From Bacillus sp. N13C7 (GTDB lineage Bacteria > Bacillota > Bacilli > Bacillales > Bacillaceae), in the NCBI RefSeq assembly GCF_026790065.1, contig NZ_JALAMO010000028.1:1-37968 (forward strand): a stretch of DNA of 37,968 nucleotides. Direction: 5' to 3'. The translations under genes were made by a program, and so were the position numbers. Below the pieces are notes generated by a model. The model searched no databases, had not been told where the DNA came from, and saw only the letters and a list, made by a program, of their open reading frames with translations. How positions within the stretch are numbered: the first letter of the stretch is position 1; every line of letters starts with the position of its first letter. Positions 1 to 6,137 of the stretch are shown piece by piece.

Positions 1-36
1 TTTCACTTCAACCGGATAACTCACTCTTGTCCCCAT
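1..36 (-). CDS. Partial transposase orfA (helix-turn-helix protein), N-terminus only
   Basis: Only the first 12 codons are in the window: ATG at 36-34, reading MGTRVSYPVEVK, open to the window edge. GGAGG (plus-strand 47-51) lies 10 bases upstream. The N-terminus resembles the small helix-turn-helix orfA proteins of IS150-type elements in bacilli, which begin with a similar RVSYP..VK stretch. In that family orfA is joined to the DDE integrase orfB by programmed frameshifting, but none of that can be seen here. Identity rests on 12 residues plus the terminal repeat. Confidence 0.55.
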   Translation of the reverse strand, partial: MGTRVSYPVEVK

Positions 37-40
37 AGAA

Positions 41-101
41 AAAACACCTCCAAGTCTAATTTCGGATAACAATCATCCGTTTTCAAACTTGAAGGTGTTT
101 T
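41..101 (-). promoter_or_regulatory. RBS-sequestering stem-loop in the IS leader
   Basis: On the minus strand, the 17-base arm at 101-85 can pair along its whole length with the arm at 57-41, using only Watson-Crick and G-U pairs. A second stem, CGGAT/ATCCG, sits inside it (79-75 with 67-63). The inner arm contains the orfA RBS GGAGG (51-47), so an RNA starting outside the element would hide that RBS. Insertion sequences are known to use this to avoid translation from host transcripts. The 3' arm ends in six U residues, so it could also act as a terminator for yktB read-through. Confidence 0.65.
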
Positions 102-147
102 ATATTTGTCTCATCTTATGGGGTCAGTCCCAGATCCCTGCTCTTTT

Positions 148-786
148 TTATGCTTGCGATACGTTTTGGGTGAAACGGTACAGAAAAGCAAGCTGCTTGA
201 AGGCATCGTTGATACGCTGAAGGAATTCCTGGTTATTCATATTTAGCACTTCTTCTTTTTGAAGCTGGATGCCGCACAACAGCTCGGCTTTCTTTATAGT
301 CTGCAAACGCTCAAACAGTGTCTTCAGCTGTTCCTTATCCATTTCAGACTGCTTATGTACGTCCGGTTTTGTGTGATCTGCGGACCAAACGAAGCTGTCA
401 GGAATATTTTTTGTAATGGTTTCCTGATTCGCTTCAAGCAATTTGCCGTATTCTTCTTTAATAGGGGATTCATAAATAATCGCAAACCACACAAATACGT
501 GGCTTTCCCATAAGCCAATCTGAAAATGCGGCAGTTTTTTATAGCCTCTTTTGCTGTTTGCGAATGCCACCCAGCTGTCAGCAGGTGGATTGACAGATCT
601 TCTTGCGTGCTTTGCCACATGCGGAAACATTTCATCTCCGGTTAGAGCTGATAAAGTTGGGGCGAAGTGTTCGCCCAGAGCTGTCAGCTTCGGACGGACC
701 GTCTCTTTTAATACCTCCATGCGCGCGTCTAAGCCTTCTATTGTAAAGGTGTTAAAGTCTTCTTCTGTAAAACGCATTTGTGTCAT
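148..786 (-). CDS. yktB: UPF0637 (DUF1054) family protein YktB
   Basis: 212 codons; ATG at 786 with an AAGGAGG RBS about 7 bases upstream. This is the soluble DUF1054/UPF0637 family. The protein has no signal peptide or membrane segment and many charged residues. No biochemical function is established that I can name. It is monocistronic and faces left. Its stop codon lies only 15 bases from the insertion-sequence end at 132, so any native terminator has been separated from the gene, and transcripts should run into the element's hairpin. Confidence 0.88.
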   Translation of the reverse strand: MTQMRFTEEDFNTFTIEGLDARMEVLKETVRPKLTALGEHFAPTLSALTGDEMFPHVAKHARRSVNPPADSWVAFANSKRGYKKLPHFQIGLWESHVFVWFAIIYESPIKEEYGKLLEANQETITKNIPDSFVWSADHTKPDVHKQSEMDKEQLKTLFERLQTIKKAELLCGIQLQKEEVLNMNNQEFLQRINDAFKQLAFLYRFTQNVSQA

Positions 787-815
787 GATTTTCCTCCTTC
801 ATGCTAAGTAAACAT

Positions 816-843
816 ATTTTATCACAGTTAGGACGAGCCGCAA
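816..843 (-). promoter_or_regulatory. Candidate sigma-A promoter of yktB
   Basis: Minus-strand TTGCGG (843-838), a 16-base spacer and TAAAAT (821-816), with TGn just before the -10 box. It lies about 30 bases upstream of the yktB start. Seen by eye only. Confidence 0.5.
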
Positions 844-1025
844 AAAGATTGAGTGCGTTTGAAGAGAGGGGAAATGTGGTAATAAATGAGTAGGTAAACA
901 CACAATTTTCAGAATCATGTTGCACGTAAATAGAACAATCATACGATATAAGAAGTAATCATTGTTGATTGGCAAAATGGGATGCTTTTTTACAAACAAA
1001 TGATCTCTGGAAGGGGCGAAAGACA

Positions 1026-1214
1026 ATGAGGCAAGTTGTGAAAGAGGGATTTAAGGAAGAGAAAAACAATCGTGTAGCTGTCTGGAGACTAGAGGTTGAT
1101 TATGAATTGGCAACCCTATATGAAGCAATGCAAAAAGAAAATGAAGAACAGATTGAACAAAGCAAAAACAAACTAGAGCGACTTAGAAAAGAATGGATTC
1201 GTCTTAACGGGTAA
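1026..1214 (+). CDS. ykzI: Small charged helical protein YkzI
   Basis: 62 codons from ATG 1026, with AAGGGG about 9 bases upstream. The open frame extends further upstream to 969, but no RBS supports that longer form. The protein is highly charged (many Glu, Lys and Arg) and reads as two amphipathic helices, probably a coiled coil from about residue 25 onward (LATLYEAMQKENEEQIEQ). No signal peptide or metal motif is visible. A terminator follows at once, so it is a one-gene unit. The position between yktB and yktC identifies it as ykzI. Function is unknown. Confidence 0.8.
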   Translation: MRQVVKEGFKEEKNNRVAVWRLEVDYELATLYEAMQKENEEQIEQSKNKLERLRKEWIRLNG

Positions 1215-1225
1215 AAAGCGATAGT

Positions 1226-1255
1226 AAAAACGAACCGCATGAATGGTTCGTTTTT
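1226..1255 (+). terminator. Intrinsic terminator after ykzI
   Basis: Perfect stem AAAAACGAACC / GGTTCGTTTTT around an 8-base loop, starting 12 bases after the ykzI stop. The symmetric A and U runs would let it work in both directions. Confidence 0.85.
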
Positions 1256-1290
1256 ACGTGAGAAGGGATATTTTTCATTTTCCTTGCTTT

Positions 1291-1318
1291 TTCACCGCCG
1301 TTATCAGTATCCTATAAA
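1291..1318 (+). promoter_or_regulatory. Candidate sigma-A promoter of yktC
   Basis: TTCACC, a 16-base spacer, then TATAAA (1313-1318), about 33 bases before the yktC start. Four of six -35 bases match the consensus. Confidence 0.5.
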
Positions 1319-1351
1319 ATAAAGGTCTACATAGAAGAGAGGTACACACGA

Positions 1352-2149
1352 ATGACAAATTGGACGGAAATTGATGAATTTGCAAAGAAATGGGTTAGGG
1401 AAGCAGGCGCGAGAATTAAACAATCCATGCATGAGAGCCTGACAATTGAAACGAAATCAAATCCGAATGATTTAGTCACCAATATTGACAAAGAAACGGA
1501 AAAGTTTTTCATTGACCGCATTCAAGAAACGTTTCCGGGACACCGCATTCTCGGTGAAGAAGGACAAGGCGATAAGCTTCACTCACTGGAGGGGGTCGTC
1601 TGGATTATTGATCCGATTGACGGGACGATGAATTTTGTGCACCAGCAAAGAAATTTTGCGATTTCAATCGGAATTTTTGAAAACGGCAAAGGGAAAATCG
1701 GATTAATTTATGATGTGGTGCATGATGAGCTGTATCACGCATTTAACGGTAAAGGAGCTTATATGAATGAAACGAAACTGGCTCCTTTAAAAGAAACCGT
1801 CATTGAGGAAGCGATTCTTGCCATTAATGCGACATGGGTAACGGAAAACAGAAGAATCGATCAAAGTGTCTTGGCGCCCCTAGTGAAAAGAGTCAGAGGT
1901 ACACGCTCCTACGGCTCTGCCGCTTTAGAGCTGGCAAACGTCGCGGCAGGAAGAATAGATGCTTACATCACGATGCGGCTTGCGCCGTGGGATTATGCAG
2001 CCGGCTGTGTGCTGTTAAATGAAGTTGGAGGCATTTATACGACTATTGAGGGAGAGCCGTTTACCTTTTTAGAAAATCACAGTGTCCTGGCCGGAAACCC
2101 AGCTATACATAAAACGATATTTGAAGAGTACCTTCATGCTGGAAAGTAG
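1352..2149 (+). CDS. yktC: Inositol-1-monophosphatase family phosphatase YktC
   Basis: 265 codons, RBS AGAGAGG, ATG start. It belongs to the Mg2+-dependent, Li+-sensitive inositol monophosphatase (SuhB/IMPase) family, which hydrolyses inositol phosphates and related sugar phosphates. The hallmark metal sites are all present: GEE near residue 70, the signature DPIDGTMNF near residue 88, and the C-terminal motif APWDYAAGCVLLNEVGG near residue 212. Length is typical and the protein is cytosolic. ykzC overlaps its 3' end by 14 bases, so the two are probably co-transcribed and translationally coupled. The true substrate cannot be told from sequence. Confidence 0.92.
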   Translation: MTNWTEIDEFAKKWVREAGARIKQSMHESLTIETKSNPNDLVTNIDKETEKFFIDRIQETFPGHRILGEEGQGDKLHSLEGVVWIIDPIDGTMNFVHQQRNFAISIGIFENGKGKIGLIYDVVHDELYHAFNGKGAYMNETKLAPLKETVIEEAILAINATWVTENRRIDQSVLAPLVKRVRGTRSYGSAALELANVAAGRIDAYITMRLAPWDYAAGCVLLNEVGGIYTTIEGEPFTFLENHSVLAGNPAIHKTIFEEYLHAGK

Positions 2150-2603
2150 GTCCTTTGAACAGGAGGACCTCAGCCTGTTAGAGAAGCTCGCGGAGGCTCA
2201 TCCTGTATGGAAAGAGGAGGAGTTTGGGGAAAAGGACGCTGAACGTTATATGATCTCCTACTCCATGTACAATGGATCATGGCTTGTATGGGAAAAAGCC
2301 GGTCAGCCTGTTGCCATCAGCTATCATCTTGAGTGGGCGCCTTCCAATGGAAAGCCGTGGCTTGGAACGGTGCTGGTCGACCCTGCCGAAGAAAAAAAGG
2401 GACATGCGAGGATGATCATTGAACAGATCAGCAAATCGCTCAGAGGCAAACATAAAGCGATGTTTGCGGCCGTTCCCATTGACCGCACTGAATGGATACT
2501 GTTTTTGAGCCAATGCGGGTTTGAACAGCTGAAAACGGAGAAAGATGATAGAGGCAAATCATTTATGATCCTTGTGAAGCCTTTAGCGGAAGCTGCCGGA
2601 TGA
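2136..2603 (+). CDS. ykzC: GNAT-like N-acetyltransferase YkzC
   Basis: 155 codons from ATG 2136, inside the last codons of yktC; a weak GAAGAG precedes it, so translation is probably coupled. The open frame reaches back to 2082, but that part is a yktC shadow. The fold reads as GNAT: a strand ending GTVLVDPAEEKKGHARMIIEQ (about residues 86-106) matches the acetyl-CoA-binding motif A, although the usual Q/RxxGxG/A loop is reduced to KKGHAR. A later FLSQCGFEQLK matches the motif B region. The acceptor is unknown. Confidence 0.8.
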   Translation: MLESRSFEQEDLSLLEKLAEAHPVWKEEEFGEKDAERYMISYSMYNGSWLVWEKAGQPVAISYHLEWAPSNGKPWLGTVLVDPAEEKKGHARMIIEQISKSLRGKHKAMFAAVPIDRTEWILFLSQCGFEQLKTEKDDRGKSFMILVKPLAEAAG

Positions 2604-2620
2604 TGTCGGCAGCTTATTTT
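2591..2620 (+). terminator. Terminator after ykzC, overlapping its stop codon
   Basis: Perfect 8-bp stem AGCTGCCG / CGGCAGCT with an 8-base loop, followed by TATTTTTA. The ykzC stop codon TGA (2601-2603) lies in the loop, so the 5' arm codes for the last residues of the protein. Confidence 0.75.
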
Positions 2621-2626
2621 TATAAA

Positions 2627-2656
2627 AGCCTCCCGAAAATGGGAAGGCGTCTTTTT
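2627..2656 (-). terminator. Terminator downstream of yktD
   Basis: On the minus strand, GCCTTCCC and GGGAGGC pair around a short A/T-rich loop (one bulged base), followed by TTTTAT. It lies 11 bases past the yktD stop. With the hairpin at 2591 it separates the convergent ykzC and yktD. Confidence 0.65.
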
Positions 2657-2666
2657 GAATAAAACG

Positions 2667-3581
2667 TTATTTTTTCACTGCATGGATAAAATGAATCGTT
2701 TCAAACGCTGACAAATCGTCCGTTCGATTACAAAAGAAACGGTCATTAATGTCGTCCGGTGATAAATGTTCATAGATCAGTAAGCCTGATAACTCTAACA
2801 TTTGTTGAATGTCTTGATAAGTAAAACACGATTTCATCGGTTCCCCGCTGGCGGCAGCCATCTTCACCATATGTTCAACTCGATTTGACGTTCCTTTTGC
2901 CGTAAACAACGTTTCGTCCGCATAATCAAAAACGATTGAGCTTCCTGGCGGGACTTTTGAAAATAAATGACTGATCAAGCTTGCGTTTTCTTCTCGCGTT
3001 AAATAATAAGAGACGCCCAGAAGGCTGAAGAATGATTTGGTGTTTTCAAATCCTTCATCTATAAGAGGCTGATATGAAAACGTTTTGGTAAAATCCATAG
3101 GAACAAAGTGAAGGTGCCTTGGGATTGTCAGATTTGCATCCTTCAGCTTATTTTTTTTGAATTGCTGTGAAGCTGGATGGTCAACTTCGAACACATTCAA
3201 GCTGTTTTCCAATTCAGGATGGCGAAAGCAGAAGGTATCCAGCCCGGCTCCAAGTATGACATACTGTTTTGCTCCCAGCATCAATTCGTTGTGTAATACG
3301 TTTTCGCAATACGCGGCGCGTGCTAAGGGTGTAGGCGACAGCTGGATGTGGGTAACCCATTTTAATATGTTTTCAGGATCGTGTTGCAGACGTTCGGCGA
3401 TCTCTTTGTTGAAAAACGATATTCCTTGAATCATATTTTCGCTGATGGTTGTAAACTCTTTTTCATTAATGAGGTCTTTTGCAATAAAATCATCAAAAAT
3501 GAGAGGCGAATCATATCGGCTGTGATACGCACGGGCAAAAGCTGAAATCAAAGACGTTAAGCTGGACTCTTTTTTCCTCAT
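2667..3581 (-). CDS. yktD: SAM-dependent O-methyltransferase, LCMT/PPM family (YktD)
   Basis: 304 codons from ATG 3581, chosen because GGAGG (3594-3590) sits 8 bases upstream; a TTG 15 bases further up would lie within that RBS. The family motif GAGLDTFCFR (about residue 115) followed by an acidic VFEVDHP strand is typical of COG3315 methyltransferases, which include leucine carboxyl methyltransferases and tailoring O-methyltransferases of polyketide pathways. No polyketide cluster is in the window, so the substrate is unknown. It is a single-gene unit with a very strong promoter and a hairpin leader (see those entries). Confidence 0.85.
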   Translation of the reverse strand: MRKKESSLTSLISAFARAYHSRYDSPLIFDDFIAKDLINEKEFTTISENMIQGISFFNKEIAERLQHDPENILKWVTHIQLSPTPLARAAYCENVLHNELMLGAKQYVILGAGLDTFCFRHPELENSLNVFEVDHPASQQFKKNKLKDANLTIPRHLHFVPMDFTKTFSYQPLIDEGFENTKSFFSLLGVSYYLTREENASLISHLFSKVPPGSSIVFDYADETLFTAKGTSNRVEHMVKMAAASGEPMKSCFTYQDIQQMLELSGLLIYEHLSPDDINDRFFCNRTDDLSAFETIHFIHAVKK

Positions 3582-3597
3582 GAAATGATCCTCCAAT

Positions 3598-3634
3598 AAA
3601 AAAATAAGATTCCCCTGGCCAGGAGAATCTTATT
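3598..3634 (-). terminator. Terminator-like hairpin in the yktD leader
   Basis: Minus-strand AATAAGATTCTCC pairs with GGGGAATCTTATT around TGGCCA, a near-perfect 32-base palindrome (3634-3603), followed by seven T residues (3604-3598). It begins about 20 bases after the predicted transcription start and ends just before the yktD RBS. It could be an attenuator, a stabilising 5' hairpin or a block to read-through from upstream. No competing antiterminator fold was seen. Confidence 0.7.
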
Positions 3635-3659
3635 ATACATACAAATATGATAATAGTAA

Positions 3660-3688
3660 ATTATAGCATAAATAAAAATTTTTGTCAA
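3660..3688 (-). promoter_or_regulatory. Consensus sigma-A promoter of yktD
   Basis: Perfect TTGACA (3688-3683), exactly 17 bases of A/T-rich spacer, and perfect TATAAT (3665-3660) on the minus strand. Transcription should start near 3653. Confidence 0.85.
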
Positions 3689-3749
3689 TAATATCACTCT
3701 TTTTTTCTATCGTATGCTTTCAGTTATTTCACATGGTTGCGTTCCTTCT

Positions 3750-4253
3750 TTAGGTGAGAATTAAAAAATCATTTACAATGTTAAGAGTATGGTGCTGGGT
3801 AAAACCGATATGTCCGGCACCCTTAATCTTATACATCGTGGCATTGTGGCCTGTTTTTGTTAGTGCATGATAAAATTCAGCACTTTGCTCATATGGAACG
3901 ACGTCATCCTGATCTCCATGCATAATAAGTATTGGCGGTGCCTAAGCGATGTACCTATTCAATAGGGCTGGCTTTTCTGGCTTTTTCCTTATGTTCCTGA
4001 ATTCCCCGCCAATGAGCTTGGATTCAGGAGAATGAGGGGAGTCATTGGTCAAAAATAGACGGATATCGGCTCATTGTCAGTCAATCGGTCGGCCCAAACC
4101 CATCTGCATTGGCCTGCACTTTTGCTCGATACATGGGGATATTCCCGGTTTCCATTGAATTCTCTTAATCCTGCAGTTAATCCGAGTAAAAGAGCCAGGT
4201 GTTCTCCAGACAGAAGAATCTCCCCATACTCCGATATTTTGCGGATCAATAAT
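3750..4253 (-). pseudogene. Decayed alpha/beta-hydrolase (BD-FAE/COG0657 esterase) remnant
   Basis: The minus strand carries pieces of one esterase in order but in different frames. First is DPQNIGVWGDSS (the nucleophile elbow, about 4247-4212). After a frameshift comes HLALLLGLTAG with REFNGNREYP and SS. Another shift gives KVQA then GFGPTD and an in-frame stop. Next is SPHSPESKLIGG. The C-terminus is in frame at 3941-3750: APPILIMHGDQDDVVPY and the His region KGAGHIGF, ending TAA. A TAG immediately precedes that last piece. The 5' half is missing, cut at the nprE terminator. At least four lesions make this a dead gene. Assignment is by motif recognition. Confidence 0.8.
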
Positions 4254-4254
4254 G

Positions 4255-4285
4255 AAAAAAAGCCTGAGGGATCTCAGGCTTTTTG
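4255..4285 (-). terminator. Intrinsic terminator of nprE
   Basis: Perfect 8-bp stem AGCCTGAG / CTCAGGCT with a 4-base loop, flanked by A and T runs. On the minus strand it ends in seven T residues, just past the nprE stop. Confidence 0.9.
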
Positions 4286-4291
4286 CTATTA

Positions 4292-5857
4292 TTACAATCC
4301 AACAGCATTCCAGGCTGCTTCAACTTTAGCGGCATCAGTTGAGCCGTAAAGGTCACGGGCAGACTGAATGAGAGCTGCCTTGGCATCTTTGAACGTTGAA
4401 GAAGGCGTGAGGTATGTTGTTAACGCACGGTAATAGATTTGCTGTGATTTAGATACACCAAGCTTTGTAATGGTGTTGTAAGCGGCTTTGTTTGGAATTC
4501 CGCTGTTTGTGTGTACGCCGCCGTAATCACCTTCATCTGTGTTTGGAAGGTTTTGATAATCGGCGTAATTGTCAGGTTGATCGTATTTTGTCGGATTGGA
4601 CAGGCTGCGGAGAGCAGGCTGGCTGACTGTAATGTCTTCACCGATGTCCCAGTCTTCTGTATCGTTAAAGTAGCCGAATACGTCAGAGAATGATTCGTTT
4701 AATGCTCCCGGCTGATTTTCATAAATCAAGTTGGCTGTTTCTTGAGTGACGCCATGAGTCATTTCATGCGCCGTCACATCTAATGAACCGGAAAGCGGAG
4801 AGAAGAAGGAACCGTCGCCGTCACCGTAAATCATTTGGTCGCCTATCCAGGCAGCATTGTTGTACTTGGTGCCGTAATGAACGGAAGAAACGATTTTACT
4901 GCCTTTATTATCATAGCTGTTTCGTTTAAAGTTTGAATAAAAATAATCGTACACTTTACCGAGGTTATAGTGTGCGTCAACAGCTGCCCGCTGTGATGAA
5001 GATGTAAATGTTTTCGTTGTGCTTGAGACAAGCGTGCCCGGAAGGCGGCTTTGTCTGTTTTGCAAGTCATATGTGATGATTTGGGTGCCTGTTGGTTTTG
5101 AAAGATCTCTTAGAACGTATTTTCCGCTTTCATATGAGATGTTCAAAGGAACAGTTGCGCCCTTTAGAGTTGTTCCGCTTCCAGTCGCGGCGGCATGTTC
5201 TACTTTATTTTGCTTTTTTAAAATGCTGCCTGTTTCAGCGTCAACCAAAACTTCCCAGTTAGCAGGTTCAGGCTCGACATAGCGAATCGTCACGTCGTAA
5301 GCAAGGCGATAGCTGCCGTCCTTTGTTTCTACAGCTTTTAATTCAGCTTTATCGCTGTTTTTGACCGCTCCGTTAGAGACAGCGTCTGGTGATTTGCCGA
5401 TAGCTTTGAAAGCAAGTGCCAGCGCTTTTTCAGAGGAGACTTTTTGGCTGTTTTCTGTTTTTGCAGCAGATTGATTGTGTAATTCACCATTGACCGCATA
5501 GACATTGTCGGATTTATCGACGTGAACGATCACTTGCGAATCTTTAATCGGCACTCCGTTAACGACAGGCGCATATCGGAAGTGCTTGTACCCAAGGGCA
5601 TCAGTCGTGCTTTCAACAAGCTTCAGCCTTTTGGCAGGATCACCTTTAAAAATGGTGCGGTTCTTTTTCAAAAACTGTTTGACAGCCTTGTCATTTGGTG
5701 CAGATAGCTCTGATTGAGCAATTGCGTTTTTGGAGAGGAAATTTGTTTGATTCTCTTTAAGCTGATGACCTTCAGCAGCCTGAGCACCAGGAAGGCTGAT
5801 TGATAAACTCATAAACGAAGCAGCGACAGCAACAGATAATTTCTTGCCTAAACCCAC
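4292..5857 (-). CDS. nprE: Extracellular neutral metalloprotease (bacillolysin) precursor NprE
   Basis: 521 codons from GTG 5857 with AAAGGGGG upstream. It is an M4 (thermolysin-like) zinc endopeptidase, exported by Sec. A signal peptide (KK, then a hydrophobic core, cleaved after about AQA, residue 27) is followed by a propeptide of about 190 residues (FTP and PepSY regions). The mature enzyme starts near AAATGSG (about residue 222). The zinc site is HEMTH near residue 363 with the third ligand in NESFSD. Length equals the B. subtilis family norm. In B. subtilis it is controlled by the stationary-phase regulators DegU, ScoC and AbrB. It is intact although its neighbour is a broken esterase. 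Confidence 0.97.
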   Translation of the reverse strand: MGLGKKLSVAVAASFMSLSISLPGAQAAEGHQLKENQTNFLSKNAIAQSELSAPNDKAVKQFLKKNRTIFKGDPAKRLKLVESTTDALGYKHFRYAPVVNGVPIKDSQVIVHVDKSDNVYAVNGELHNQSAAKTENSQKVSSEKALALAFKAIGKSPDAVSNGAVKNSDKAELKAVETKDGSYRLAYDVTIRYVEPEPANWEVLVDAETGSILKKQNKVEHAAATGSGTTLKGATVPLNISYESGKYVLRDLSKPTGTQIITYDLQNRQSRLPGTLVSSTTKTFTSSSQRAAVDAHYNLGKVYDYFYSNFKRNSYDNKGSKIVSSVHYGTKYNNAAWIGDQMIYGDGDGSFFSPLSGSLDVTAHEMTHGVTQETANLIYENQPGALNESFSDVFGYFNDTEDWDIGEDITVSQPALRSLSNPTKYDQPDNYADYQNLPNTDEGDYGGVHTNSGIPNKAAYNTITKLGVSKSQQIYYRALTTYLTPSSTFKDAKAALIQSARDLYGSTDAAKVEAAWNAVGL

Positions 5858-5902
5858 ATTAAATCCCCCTTTTTGAAAATACTGAAAAATCTTTATATTG
5901 TT

Positions 5903-5931
5903 ATATTAAACTAGCATTCTGGAATACTCAA
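5903..5931 (-). promoter_or_regulatory. Promoter of nprE
   Basis: Minus-strand TTGAGT (5931-5926), a 17-base spacer, TAATAT (5908-5903). The surrounding A/T-rich stretch from 5860 to 6000 is where DegU, ScoC and AbrB would be expected to act; no individual site is claimed. Confidence 0.65.
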
Positions 5932-6069
5932 CAAAAACTAACATAACTAGACAAAATTGATAGAATTGTCCTGCGTTTATTTTTGCTGAATAATATCCAG
6001 ATGAGCCAAGTGTCATGTGATGGTTCATTGCAAGTGTTATGGGGAAGAAAAGAAACTTTTATTTCTTAT

Positions 6070-6097
6070 TGAAACTTTTGGGCAAACCGTCTGTCTA
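6070..6097 (+). promoter_or_regulatory. Candidate ECF-type promoter of ylaABCD
   Basis: TGAAAC (6070-6075), then 16 bases, then TGTCTA (6092-6097); an overlapping CGTC (6088-6091) is an alternative -10 with a 12-base spacer. AAC at -35 and GTC at -10 are typical of ECF sigma factors. The operon encodes one, YlaC, which is reported to autoregulate ylaA transcription. Confidence 0.6.
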
Positions 6098-6137
6098 ACC
6101 GAATGAGGCCTTAATAAGAAGTAAAGGATTGTTGTTC

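Larger units (their letters stand above)
1..132 (-). mobile_element. End of an IS3-family (IS150-like) insertion sequence
   Basis: Read on the minus strand, position 132 starts TGGGACTGACCCC followed by ATAAGATGAGACA, which resembles the terminal repeats of IS150-group elements in bacilli. It is followed by an RBS-containing hairpin and then the first codons of a protein that looks like an IS3-family orfA. The same 12-base core GGGACTGACCCC recurs at 37949-37960. The element runs out of the window to the left, so its length, second ORF and other end are not visible. The family assignment is from memory of similar elements and is an inference. Confidence 0.7.

Noticed and set aside
925..1000. 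Promoter for ykzI (TTGCAC with ATATAA, or a sigma-E-like CATACGAT)
   Set aside because: Spacing is wrong for both readings (about 20 and 18 bases), so no promoter was called.
4049..4249. A 66-codon minus-strand frame that could be taken for a small gene
   Set aside because: It is one frame segment of the broken esterase: its neighbours in other frames continue the same family motifs.
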